Assembly: GCA_019722365.1 (NCBI GenBank)
Contig: JADFUC010001453.1
Span: 2,170,001-2,234,000, forward strand
Reading direction: 5' to 3'
DNA: 64,000 nt
Origin: Lithospermum erythrorhizon
Lineage: Eukaryota > Streptophyta > Magnoliopsida > Boraginales > Boraginaceae
This document shows positions 25,360 through 37,560 of the stretch, piece after piece. Each line of letters starts with the position of its first letter. Within the stretch, counting starts at the first letter, position 1. The notes under the pieces were generated by a model, which did not search any database, was not told where the DNA came from, and worked only from the letters and a program-made list of their open reading frames with translations. The position numbers and the translations under genes were made by a program.

Positions 25360-28300
25360 TCTTTTTTATGCCTTTTCGGTGGTTGTGATGGACGGTCGAG
25401 GGGTTGAAGTGGAAATGGTGGATGGCAAGTGGAATAACTATATATACCTGTGAAACCGTTACACTAGTTTTGTCAGATGATAATAAGGTAGATTTTGTGA
25501 GAAGAGATTGTGATATCAGCTCTATCAACTCTAAAATAAACAGGAAAGGATAGCCTTCGGGGTCAGACGGCAATTTGGATCCTCCTCCAGTAAAGCTCTC
25601 AACACAGGCCCCAGCTGCCTTCTGAAACAACTCGGTTTTTTCGAAAACCGTAGTAATTGGTGCAGACAGCATCTCCAACAAAACCAATCCAAAGGAGTAA
25701 GTATCTACATTCTCTGAAAAGTTGAGGTTTGATTTCAATTCTGGAGCTTCATAAACTGGGTCCCCACCCTTAGAGCTACTACCATTAACTCCCCACTCCC
25801 TTGAATTAGATATGGCAGCTGTACCAAATCATAAAGTTAGTAAGCGACTGGTTTAAGGGGCAGAGGAACATTCAACTTCAAACTTTATCTCAAGATTATT
25901 TAAACAAATTTAGTCCCCAAACATAATTAAAAAGTTTCATTCACATATACCACAATCCCATTTGGGAAGAGATAAAGCTAAATCAGTTAACCAACAAGAA
26001 CTCCGATTACCTTGAAGTCCGATTTGGGAATAAAAAATGGGGCGAATGAGGATCAACGAAAATTAAACATTAATTTACATAAACCTGAATGAAAGTGAAC
26101 AACAAAATGAAGGCCCAAACATGATGAACAAAATATCAACCTCAAAGTCACCTCCGCTCACCCTAAACCAAACTATCATAATTTGATTTGTAATTTTCAA
26201 TCACGCATAAACATACGGGCGATGCGACACATATGTATCAAAGTGATGTAGAGGTTTCCGGAGCTAAAAATTTTTGTTTTCAAACTAAACACATTATACT
26301 TTACCATCTAAATCAAATTTTTTAATTCGAAAATTATTAGACTCGGGGATAAGATTATGAAAAGTACATCCTGACACTATATAACAACAATAACATGCCT
26401 CAAATAGCAAACCATCAGTGTTTTCTATTGCTTCCATATCATCTCTATAAGGTTGCCAGTTCGATTTTTAATACAAACTTTACAGCCTTAAGTGACACAT
26501 ACACCTTTTAGTTGAATCAACATTATAATGCTAATAATAAAGTGTATGGATGTTAAATTAAACGTTAGTTCAATTTTCAATAATAATTAAAGAGTCAATA
26601 GATAGATGTTGGAAGCAACCCAGTAATGAGGTTCATCTCAGTGGGGACAATGCACTCATCGAAAATGTGAATAGTAACTGTAAATTGTAAAACAAGCTTC
26701 ATATTTGTTACTTACCAAAACCAAAATCACCAATTTTCAAGTTTCCGGAGTGGTCAATAAAGAGGTTGTCCGGCTTGATGTCTAAGTGGACAACTCCATT
26801 TTCGTGAATGTGAGACAAACCCTCCAGTAATTGTTTGCTGAACTGATGTATCTTCTCATTTTCAAGAGGTAGAGCAAGGATGTCCTTCAAAGTTCTAAAC
26901 AAACATAAAAATTTAGTGCATGTAAGAAATTAAGCTAAATGAAATAAAATGTATGCCCTCCACAAATGCTAAACTATGCCCTTTCAAATGCTACAAACTG
27001 GAAATACTTCAGTTATACTAATCAGCAAATGTTGATGCAATCTTACATTCCCTTTATCTATCTCATGTTAAAAATGTTACTATTATCATTAAGTCATTGT
27101 AAGAAATTTTAGCTGGTTGAGCACATCCAAATGGAATGGCAAACACACAAATAAAACTGGGGATAATAATAGTTCGTGTGCCATCCATTAACAATAACAT
27201 AAAGAAAGCTTTTTGATTGTGTTCAACTAAATTACCTGGGACAGTGCTCCATAGCAATGAACAGTGTAGCATCCTTAATCTCCTTCTCGGGAGGATCAGC
27301 AGTGCTATCACTCGAGCTAGCATCGACGGCCCCATCCTCGATCCAGCACTAAGAAAGAGTCGATCAGTTTATGAAATAAGCAGAACTCTTATCGCTACGA
27401 CTCGCATTTATAGGACTTGAAAACACTAAATTGTTTGCCACTAAATTGCAGAAACCCTGCAAATTCACAAGGGCCATTTCAATTCTATCACTCCAGCATT
27501 TGTCATTTGCATTAAATGTCTATGGTTACATCATTTTCTTCCATAAATGTTGTGTCCCAAATTTCAAGAACAGACTGCATATTTCAAATATTGGTTTATA
27601 AAACATATTTTGATTACGACCTACACAAACAACAAGCTGAAAAGAGGGTGGAAACTAACCAAATTAAATCAGTGGTTAATAATCATCAATATACTCTGGC
27701 AAGCATTTGGTTTGGGTTCTAGATTTAAATGAAAGAATGGGGTTTCAACTTTAAAAAAACAATTCTCGAGAAGTACTAACGAAGCCGTATTTATTCATGG
27801 AGACAAATAAATTAATACTTAATAACATACTTGGTAGTAGCGCACGACATTTTTATGTTGCGACATCCTCAATGCTAAAACCTCCCTAAAAAAGTCATAA
27901 CATGAATGTTAGAAACAATACAATAAGTAATTAGAAAACTAATGAAACAAATTAAAAAATGAACCTGAGTGTCTTCTCACGGTGCTCTTCATTGAAAGGC
28001 ACCATCTTGATTACATATTCCCCTTTATCTAGTCTGTGTGTGCATCGAAATACACGCCCAAATGCTCCTTTTCCTGAATAAATTGGAAGAGTAGGCAGAT
28101 TATTAGAGGTTTCTAAACATTTCAAGTTCAAATTTAAATCATACATATTTAAATCGTACCTATTTCCCCATTCACACGATAATCAGCCATGTACCGGGTG
28201 AATCTCGGAAAAATAGTTAGCATTATTAGAGAAATCAAGATAGAGCAAATGAATTCTACTAGTCTGCGAAATTAGTAGCATTAGTCTGCCAAAATAATTA

Positions 28301-30318
28301 GCCGAGTACCATTCTTTTTACGTATGAATGAATTTTACTTGTAATCCAAAAATCAAGATAGAGCAAATGAACAACAATATGATTACAGAACAGTGATACT
28401 TAAATGAGTATTAAATTGCTGCAAATGATGTTAATGAATATATGTAGTTCAAAATATGGATTTTGGCCATAATCGGTATCTCATTTACACTTGTAATAAG
28501 TTCAAATTTTTTCAAACTTCTAATTACTAGTCAATTAGTCAGAAATCAAGATAGAGTAAATGAATAACATATAACTAGAGACGTTGCAAACATTGCCACT
28601 TGGATGAGTATTGAATTGTTACAAAGTATGTTGATGAATATATCTAGTTTAAACTATGGATTTAGGCATATTCAAGATCTCATTTATACTAATACTAAGT
28701 TCGGTTGTTTCATATTTCTAATTGCTACTTCAATTAGCCAGAATCAAGAAAGAGCAAAATGAATAACATATAATTATGAACACTGAAAACATTGCCACTT
28801 GGATAAGTATTGAATTGTTATCAAGGATGTTAATGAATAGATCTAGTTAAATATGGACTTTGGCCATCGTCGGCTATCATTTATACTAGTACTAAGTTCA
28901 GCTGTTTCAAATTGATACTTCAGTTAGTCACAAAATCCATCAACATCATTTTGCATACTAAGTTGAGCTCACAAAGTTCATCAGATGCATGCCTATTCAT
29001 ACAAATCATATCTGGATTCTGAACATAAAATCTTATCGTGCATCACCTATCTAGCAACTTGAAACATATTCTGATGGTTTCACCATCATATCATCTAACA
29101 TGCGATTTCCCTCGAAGTGTTCAAAAGCCCACGCTTCCTTAAAACCCAATCAACAGGGACTATGCAACAAGTGAACTAAATAAGTTATCAATAAGTTAAC
29201 TGTTCCTCATCAGTTTCATTTTGTCCAGCTTTGATAACTTTGAACTCAACAGTTACTCCATCCTCTTCGATCGTTGCTCTGAGTCCTCCTCCACAAGTAG
29301 CACTCACATCAACCAACTCTTTCCCACCCGGAGAGTGGAGCAACGACCTACACATAACAATTAAAAAAACATGAGTATTAAACATAATAATGAAAAACAG
29401 TATTTGCATAATATAGTCATTCACTCCTTCTAAAATACTACAATATGTGTACTTCTGATGCTAATTTGTGAAATAGACTAACGAAGAAACTCAGACAAAG
29501 ATTAAGTTTGTTGCCTAAAAAGTCAACTAGCCTCCTCCTCGCTTAATTGAACCTGGAGTTCGGTCATGAACTCAAATTGAGAGAATGTGTACTGCATAGT
29601 CATGAATGCAACATCTGACAATCAGTACAGAAGTTCATTTCCCATAAAAAACTGAACCAAACCAAATCAAAACCAAGACATTAAGACAACTCAGATAACC
29701 CAATAAATTTCCAAATCGAACATACAAAACCATGTTAATAAAACATAGATACCACTAAAAGCAAGGCCAGAACAAGCAACACAAGTCTGAATAACATTAT
29801 TCTCTTGTTTAGTAAAGGGCTTAGTTAAGAATCCCATCTTTAACAGAAACCAGTCCAAGATATGACAAAAAAAGAACCCCAACAAAATCAAAGCATACAG
29901 GTTATAAACAACCAAAACTTACAAGTTTATTACAAATTGATTTACAAATAGCACACGCGCCTGTATAAATACAAAATGCCCCTCCCCCTTTCACCACCCC
30001 CACCACCATCCCCCCACCCCCCCTCACTCCCTACTCCCACCACTATCACCCCCACCACTGCAACCCCACCACTATCACTACCCCACCACTACATCAAACA
30101 CCAATTAATTAACAAAAACTACTCATTTCTGTTTTTTTTTTTGTATTTTACAGCATAATCAATCAAATGTACAAACATTATAAAGTGAAATTATGACTTT
30201 TTCATAATTTAAAAAAAATATAAAAAAACCTTAGTTCATCGACAAGTTTGGTGAATTTGGTATCATCATCTTCATCCTTAGAGAGTATATCCTTGAGATT
30301 TTCACTTTTTGTATCCAT
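25253..30318 (-). CDS. WEE1/eIF2-alpha-kinase-like protein kinase
   Basis: Eight exons join in phase: 30318-30230, 29347-29201, 28203-28160, 28073-27965, 27885-27831, 27348-27236, 26894-26716 and 25818-25253, about 433 residues. Residues 1-79 are an acidic, unrecognised N-terminus. The kinase domain has GKGAFGRV (94-101), VIK with Lys116, Glu131, HLDIKPDN with Asp224, GDFGF with Asp242 and APE (270-272), so it looks catalytically competent. HLD instead of HRD and a GD pair in the P+1 loop ([11 protein letters not shown]) resemble WEE1. RYYQCWIEDG, an ~18-residue acidic insert and LFIAMEHC resemble WEE1 and the GCN2/PKR/PERK group. No RWD, HisRS-like or dsRNA-binding domain is visible. The least certain junction is exon 2 to 3 (donor CA/GTTAAC). 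Without it, exons 1-2 would be a separate ~82-residue protein ending at 29188. The C-terminus past residue ~370 is unlike any kinase, runs into PRXIIF and is probably not real. Confidence 0.7.
28351..28935. repeat. ~195-bp tandem repeat in a kinase intron
   Basis: Three degenerate copies begin AATCAAGATAGAGCAAATGA at 28351, 28544 and 28742, with a short fragment at 28231. Each contains GAGTATT(A/G)AATTG and ATGTTAATGAATA. They lie in the long intron preceding kinase exon 3. Confidence 0.75.
29975..30095. repeat. C-rich CCACCACC low-complexity tract
   Basis: Nearly all C, A and T on the plus strand, built from CCACCACC/CCCCCACC units, within intron 1 of the kinase gene. Such one-sided pyrimidine tracts can form triplex or i-motif structures. 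Confidence 0.7.
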
Positions 30319-30680
30319 GATTTCTGAATTTAATATTCAAAATTAAGGCGCAAATTTCAATTTTTTACTGCTCACTTAACTTGGAAGTAAGTCTTAAAAT
30401 GGAAGTAAAATTCCACTATCTCTATGCAACTTCACACAACTAGTAAACACTATAAAGGTTAGAAATTACTATTTTAACCCTCTTATTTGTAAAGATAGTG
30501 TTTGAGTATGTCTAGTTTAGGGTAAAATAGTCATTCACATCTAATTTTTATTGTTTGGGTGTGCTCGTATCTATTTTTTATTGTTTGGGTGACCGCCTTG
30601 TGAATAACTTTTTTTATAACCCACCCCTCACCCGCCACTCTTATTGGGCCTTGCTTTTGGTGAATGAAGAACGCTGGCGA
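30319..30680. other. Kinase promoter-side spacer
   Basis: AT-rich, no frame. It directly precedes the kinase ATG on the minus strand, so it should contain that promoter and leader, but I see no convincing element. Confidence 0.35.
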
Positions 30681-31741
30681 TAATATATTCATTTATCTCT
30701 TTCGAGAGTCTAAAAAATTGAAAATTTTCTCAAATATTTCTTTAGAAGTATACATTAACCCGGTAAGCTATAATCTTATTATATTGATCATGTTGTCGCA
30801 GCGACCTATTGCTCGAATACGTGAGTAATAAGATCTAATTTATGTTAACCGAACATTATGAATATCATATAAATTATGAGGACTCTAGTAAGTCATTATA
30901 ACCCCTAATGTCACCGTGAGTTAATCCTAATATGTCAATTGCTCAACAATCTAACATATATCCGAACTTGCGGCTATTCAATATAATTAAATTAAATCTA
31001 TTGCATAATCAAATCGCTCTCAACATACATATTTACGAGATCTACTTATCTTATATTTACACCTTACACCTCAAGCTCAGAACGGAATAAAATCATAGAG
31101 ACTCTCAAACAACCAAACGTAGATCAGATGTAGTTAATACCCACATCAACAATCGATCAACCCATGCCGGGTTTTACTTGTGAACATTTAGTAGCTTTAA
31201 ACCAAAACAATAAAAAGAAAACTATTTTCTTCCTAAGAGGAAGGGGGTTGATCGAACAAGAGTGCATATGGTAATTCTAAACTTCAAAAGTCAGCACTGA
31301 TCAAATCAGATGTAGAAAAGAGTTATTTATTTATAAAGCAAACACACAGTGTTTGAAGGAGATAAAAACACCTCAAATCCTCATCTCTTCCACCGCCTAG
31401 CCGACTCCCTTAAGTCTCGAAATTCGATTTTTCGCCCGAATGCTCTCTTCAAAGCCACTTAGACCAAAAGTTATAATCATATTAGTTTACCATGTTGTCG
31501 CGTGATCTCTTAAAGTAATATATTATTTTATATTAAACCTAACATTATATTAATATATGTGACATGAATGCACTTACTAATCCACTCTGCAATCTTTAAT
31601 GTCAATGCGAAGTTAATCATAATACGCCAATCATCTAACAATCGAACATATATCTCAACTTATTTGAATATAATTAACAAAGAATCTATTGGTAGAATCA
31701 AATCACATATTTATAAGATCTAATATCTCATATTTCCAACA
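30680..31741 (-). mobile_element. Two copia-type LTR fragments in the same orientation
   Basis: On the minus strand a segment starts at 31741 with TGTTGGAAATATGAG, the same opening as the LTR at 8309-9273, and runs to about 31080. It carries a TATA-like TTTATAAATAAATA. A second copy of the opening region, starting near 31060 with a damaged tip (AAATATAAGATAAGTAGATCTC), follows directly and contains the shared ACATTAGGGGTTATAATGAC motif. They are related but diverged. No internal coding region lies between them. Confidence 0.6.
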
Positions 31742-32996
31742 TATTCTTTAGTTTGATCAAAATTAATAACAAAATGTCCATTACTTTATTTGCTATATAT
31801 GCAATTAATTTATTTATAGCAGTTATAATGATTTATTAACTCTCATTTGTAAATATTTTGGGTGAACATGTTGCAATTAATAATAAAATATGTGTGTTGT
31901 AATTTTGAAGAATAACACAAGTCAATGAAAAGGTTACAAAAATAACATCCTTTTTTTTTTGAAAAAATAACACACACAACTCTATAAATACTAAAATAAC
32001 CTTACTTTTTTTTAAAATAATTTCTTCTTCTTCATCTTATTCTTCTTCTCAAAAATGCCACCATCACCATCCTTCCCCTCCTATCAACCCACTGCCCTGC
32101 CCTACCCCCACCTCCCTACCCTCACCCTCACTGCCCTACCCTCACCCTCAAAACAGCCCCACCACCACCATCACAATCCTACCTCCCCAAAACAACTCCA
32201 TCACCGCCCTTCATCCCAAACCACCACCACAATCCCACCCCCCAAAAATAACCTTAAACCCACTGAAACCTCAAAGACGCCTACCACCACACCACCAAAA
32301 CCATAACAATGAGCATAACACAATTATACACCACAATACACAAATATACATTAATATACACTAATATACATCAATATACACCAATATATGTATTTACCAA
32401 ACACCACCAAAAACAAATAACCACCACTACCCTACATATCCAATCACCATCATAATGAATTGAAAACCTAACCCACGCCCAATTAAAATCCACAGAAGCC
32501 CTACCAGATGGCCTAAATAGTAAATGTGACTATGTTGCACAGATGGCCTAAATAGTAAATACTGTTTTTACTTTGGAGGAAGTACAATTAGGGTAAAATA
32601 ATCAGTCTGTCTTCTAAAGTACAGATGTGTCTAAAAGTTTTAAGTGTTGCCTGTCAGACTTGTTGAGTGCAAATCTAGTGGTGCTGTTTTTCTCATCTTT
32701 CTTTGAATTGCTTATTGCTTCAAGGTTATGCTTTTCTCATCTTTCTTCATATTTAATCAACAGTTTCCATTTTACCAATTTTATGTGATATTCCATTTGC
32801 TATTTAGTATGAAAACACCAAAGAATTGAACTTTACCAATTGCTCAAAAGTATCCATTACCATTAAGATCTTAACTTTGAAATTTATCCAATTATCTCAT
32901 CTCTTCTTGCTTAATTACAGTTTTCATTTTACCAATTTGTTATCTTATTCGATTAGGCTATTGAATTCTTGATTTGGGTTAACTTAGTTTTATTAT
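31742..32996. other. Spacer with a C-rich tract, no gene seen
   Basis: Contains a C/A-rich low-complexity block at 32055-32310 (ProSerThrHis-type reading with no domain), followed by short AATATACAC repeats around 32330-32390. The block resembles those near 19.1, 20.3 and 30.0 kb. The last ~300 bases precede the F-box gene and should hold its promoter. Confidence 0.4.
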
Positions 32997-34314
32997 ATGG
33001 ATTCGTCTGAAAAATCATATTGGTGGAAGCTTCCGGTAGATATCCAAGCATATATACTGAGAAGGTTAGAGGGAAAGACTTTATTAAGCTTAAAGTTGGT
33101 TTCTTGGGATTGGTATGATGTGATTTCATATTTATGCATTACCACATTTGCACCACCATCACCAGAATCCGCGTTCTGCGGCTTCATCTACAAGCGCCAG
33201 GGCGAGGGAACGAGACCCATATCCACCGGTAGATTGAGGTATGCTGAATTGATTAGGAAAGCAACCTTCAGGGTTAGTTATAAGGGTATAACAGACAGAT
33301 TGCGCCAATTCCAGCAATCAGAAGAGATACAAGACTGTTGCAATGGCATCTTACTGGTGGTTAGCCATGATAATGATGGTGGTGTTAGTTACAGCGTCTT
33401 TAATCCCACCACCGGGGAGAGAATTCAGGTGCCACGCCCGCTGCCACATGATTATCATACTCATAATGATAGAACTCAGTGTTGTTTCGCCTCATTGGCC
33501 TTTGACCCTGCCAAGTCCCTTAACTATAAAATCATATATACCCTTGGTGGGAATATTACCAATCCTCTAAAGGTGGAAATGTTTTCGTCCGAGACTGGCA
33601 AATGGTCAAGATATGTGGTTGACATTGACTCTAAGCTTGATGGTGTCGAATGGGTTCGCCGTTCTGCTTATTTAGATGGTCGTCTGTATAGACTCTTGAA
33701 CACCAACTACCTCTTGTGTATAAAAGAAGGGAAAAGTTCAACCTTAAGAAAAAAGTGCTATTGACTCTAATGGCGGTGAAAAGGATAATATGTACATCGA
33801 TGGGGATAATTGTCATGGATCCATTGGAATATCTATGAGACGTTTGCATTATTCTACTCGATGTAGAAATGGATCTACATTGCTAGTTTATATGCTGAAA
33901 GATGATGGTGGTTGGCTTCTAAAGTATACCATACCCATTGATGACTTGTTAGCGGATCAATCCCATGTTTTTTTTTCAGCACTAAAGCGAACTGTGAATA
34001 AGTACCGCAATGAAGCATGGTTCAATTTCTATGATTTTCATCCCAATCGTGACTGCTTTTTTCTCATAACTCCACAACATATGCTATACTATTCTCCCAA
34101 AGAGAAGGTCTTGCAAATATTTCATATTGAAAGTCCAGAGCGAGGTATAGTTTTGGGTCAAAATTACAGTTTTGCTTGTTCACATTGCCCAATTACACTC
34201 CGAAGTTCTTTCCAAAGGGCTTCTTGTGCAAATCTTGATCAGCATCTAAGTATTACAAATCTTGATCGACCTGTAAGAATCCCTTTTTTTTATCTATTAT
34301 TCATGACTCTCTAA
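32997..34314 (+). pseudogene. F-box protein gene with a single-base frameshift
   Basis: The N-terminal frame (32997-33764, 255 residues) starts with an F-box, WWKLPVDIQAYILRRLEGKTLLSLKLVSWDWYDVIS. It continues with FBA-type blocks: CCNGILLVV, YSVFNPTTGERIQVP, ASLAFDPAKSLNYKIIY and EMFSSETGKWSRY. It ends after a run of six A at 33749-33754. The reading continues in the next frame without an ATG gap as AIDSNGGEKDNMYIDGD and then ALKRTVNKYRNEAWFNFYDFHP to about 34272, where CCT/GTAAGA could be a donor. So one base gained or lost in the A run splits one protein of roughly 430 residues. The rest of the frame is intact, so this is either a very recent pseudogene or an assembly error in a homopolymer. 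The presumed role is substrate recognition in an SCF ligase. Confidence 0.75.
34204..34312 (+). repeat. Direct repeat copy A (end of F-box exon)
   Basis: Matches 36144-36240 over about 95 bp with few differences, including CAAATCTTGATCAGCATCTA and the following donor-like CTGTAAGAATC. It is the last coding part of the F-box exon. Confidence 0.8.
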
Positions 34315-36143
34315 CTTATCATGTACCAACCTTTATTAGTTAATAAGATTTTTCATCTGATGTTTAAATTTAAAACCGTAAAAAAGGAAGTAAGAAAAGA
34401 AGAAACAATAGATAAGAAAGAACATCTGGTGGACCTTGACCAATAATCAGAGCAAATGGATCATTTGCATCCACTTTGTTTGGTATTTGGTTTTATTCAT
34501 GTGTTTGCACTTGTTTGTCTGCTAATTTATCATTTTGTGGATATCTTGTAAGTTCTTATCCATGTTGGCTAATTTATTTATTATGCATATCATTCTTATT
34601 TTGCTGGACTATGCTCTTAGCAATTTTTCTTGTTTCCCTATCTTTTGAGATTCTTTTTAACTTCAAAAAATCAAAATGGAAGAATTCGAAGGAACGGTGT
34701 ACACATGAAGCATGCCATGTTATTATACCCAGTTTTGTTGATGTGTTTTCCATTCTAGCTGATACTTAACAATGGGTATATATGATGATTGGATTTCCAT
34801 GCAACATATAGATGGATAGCTTTGAGTGTTTACACTACCTCATATTGTGATTGCTAACTTGCATATTGTACTGACATTTGAAAAATACATCATGATGTTT
34901 TAAGTCTAATATTCGGCCTTGTTTTGTTGCTTATTTCCTAACTAAAGCAACTTTATCTGAATTTTTTGGTTTTATTTTACACTTGCTTCGGTATAAAATG
35001 ACTGTGTTATTATAATTTACAGATATATGTTTTATAATGTATGAGAATGCTTATCATTAATCAATGGCCAATAATTAAATGAGCAGAAATCATTAATTGC
35101 TATAGAGTTCGATGGAGGTGTTATTTTTCAATGTAGTAATCTCTTGTGAGATTTATAACAAAGAAGAAGATTAATGTTGTCTTCTTAGCCATGGTGTTAT
35201 CGTATACTCATATGGTACTATATTATATACATGTGCTAAGTCCTACTTGTTCCATTGATGATTATTGGATAAATTATGTATGAAAATCAATGTTATTGGA
35301 TCCTCAAAACAGAATAAATGGTCCTCAATTTTCCTGAACCAGATTTAATTTCAAGACTTGGGTAGCTGGATGCTTATTCTATGGTTTTTCCGTGTCGTCT
35401 TCACTAAGCGAACCGGCTAATATTGTTCACGTGAAGCTCATAAGTAAAGCGAGAACATTGATTCTTTTTGTTATTTTATTTCCTTTTAATTATCATTGGC
35501 TTTTATGCTATTCAGTTACAAATTATGTAGCTTCAGTATCTGTTGTGTTATAATGTATCTTATAGTCCAATAATTGTATGATACATTGTTTCTCATACAT
35601 CACTAATGTATCTTGTGAATTGTAGTTCTTTTTGGTTTTTGGTTGAACTTCTATTGATCTTGCTACATTTGGTCTTTCATAATGAATTTTCCATATGGCT
35701 TTGACAAATATGCATTATTCTTGAATAACAAATACAGTAGTTTGCATCTGTGTCAGGGCTCCGTTTGTTATTTCTGATTTTTTCCTCTTTTCTTAAACTT
35801 ATATAATGGGCAAAAAAATTCAATGCATTCAAAGGTTAAAAGTTATTGATGATGTGGATTAATATGGTAGAGAAAGTTTCAACATGTTGAATCTTTGGAA
35901 AAGCACAGACAAAAAGGACACGCGCCAACGCAGCTACCATGTTTAAATCGTTTATTGTGTGAGGCGTGAAGATCAGAAATTTGAGGGAATATAGGATTAA
36001 TGTTGAACGTGTTCACTTTCTATTGGTAATTGTATTTTTCGAATTTTTTCTATCATTCCAATTATTTGTGATTAATTATTTGATAATAATTTTTATTTTT
36101 TAAAAAAAGAATTATACCAAAATTCATACTTCATAAGAACTGG
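34315..36143. other. T-rich non-coding stretch, possibly F-box intron
   Basis: A T-rich plus-strand composition, typical of introns, runs from the candidate donor at 34273 to the second repeat copy. No frame or mobile-element end was recognised. Confidence 0.4.
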
Positions 36144-36240
36144 AGTTCTTCCAAAGCGCCTTTTGTGCAAATCTTGATCAGCATCTAAGTATTACAAATC
36201 TTGATGGATCTGTAAGAATCCTTTTGTTCATTATTCTGAC
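36144..36240 (+). repeat. Direct repeat copy B (duplicated F-box exon end)
   Basis: Second copy of the 34204-34312 segment, 1.9 kb downstream, just before the retrotransposon begins. It shows that part of the F-box exon and its splice donor was duplicated. Confidence 0.8.
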
Positions 36241-37189
36241 CCCCATTTATATCACGCGATATTGACGGATTAAGAATGCATCAATGGACAAGAGCTCATC
36301 ATGCAGAAACCAACTGCAAGACTTACCCACCACAGCCAGAAGCCAAATCGTGTACCGTACCAGTGATCGGTGACACTTGGCCACATCTTAAGTGGACTTT
36401 GACCCCAAGACTTCCTATAAATACCCATCATCTACCTTCATTCAAGGTAATGCTAAACCGAGAAGTCTACTCCAATAGCCGTAAAACACCGAAACCAACT
36501 TAGTATCTGGAAGACGACGACTTCCTTGCCTGGCTTCAAAATTCAACCTCCTCGGGTTTCATCACGAGAATGACCAAGTGAGGCACCTCAAGCACAACCA
36601 TCATACGCCCAAAACTACCTCAAAGAATTACATCCACCCGAACTCGAGACCCAAAGCCAAGGAAGCAAGCATCGGTAAGGGCCTGGGAACCCGCACTCGT
36701 GATAAATCCCTCGGTCCTCCTCAAGAGAGAATGATGAGTCGAAGACTCACCCCTGTGTCTCATCCACCGTAAAGAAGACTTCGGTACTAAGCACTCATCA
36801 ATTAGCTCGTGACGCTGGGATCCAATGATAACAATTCACGAATTAACCATGGAGCTGGTTCAAAAGATTCACAAGACAAACCAGCAAGCAATGCCCATAA
36901 GCATGACATGTTTGCGGTTAAGTCACGACGGAAGTATCACTTAGTGGGGCCCCATCGACCACAAAGTGAGACACCCTTCACCCAAGAAGATAAGGAGGGT
37001 CAGGATTACAACCAGAAGACTATTCTCCGATCCCTCACCCTAGCTGGTCCCTCATAGGAACAACCGGCGGGGTTACAGTCATGTAGTAAAACTCACGAAC
37101 GGTCTCCCGAAGGGAACAACCGGCGTGAAGTCACCCATACTCCTCGTGCAAAGAACAAAATTACGGTGAGTAGGACAATGCCGGGGGCA

Positions 37190-37560
37190 GCGAGGATGTG
37201 ATAGCAAAGCTCCAAAGACAAGTAGAGGAGCTAAATAACAAGCTTAAAGACATTGCCCCCTTCAAGGTCCCGGCAAAACATAGTACTTTGCTCCCTTTCG
37301 CATTGTGCCGTATACGAGTCGATGCCGAAGGGTTTTGTCAGTTCAAAACGCATTTACCTGCACGGGAGATCCTAGCAATCACATCAAGGCCTATGACTCA
37401 GAACTGACCTTTTGGGCAAGTAAGGACGATGTTTATGCAAGGGCTTTCCTTGTTTGTCAGTCGTTAAATGGTTCCATAAGCTGGCACCTGATACCATAGA
37501 CTGTTGGCAAGACTTCGTGGATGTCTTCATGGATAAATTTGAGCATCCATTGTGGCGGAA
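37190..37560 (+). pseudogene. Gypsy gag remnant
   Basis: Reads VEELNNKLKDIAPF, then in shifted frame CTGDPSNHIKAYDSELTFWA and YARAFLVCQSLNGSISWHL, then DTIDCWQDFVDVFMDKF. This matches the retrotransposon gag core (GDP..HI..., AF...LKG.A..W..., F..F). At least two frame changes. Confidence 0.75.

Noticed and set aside
25106..25453. 115-residue plus-strand frame opposite PRXIIF exon 1
   Set aside because: It is the antisense shadow of the PRXIIF presequence exon, which has clear family similarity and splice sites on the minus strand.
32055..32306. Pro/Ser/Thr/His-rich 83-residue frame
   Set aside because: Low-complexity C-rich DNA is open in several frames by composition alone. No domain or splice partner is seen.
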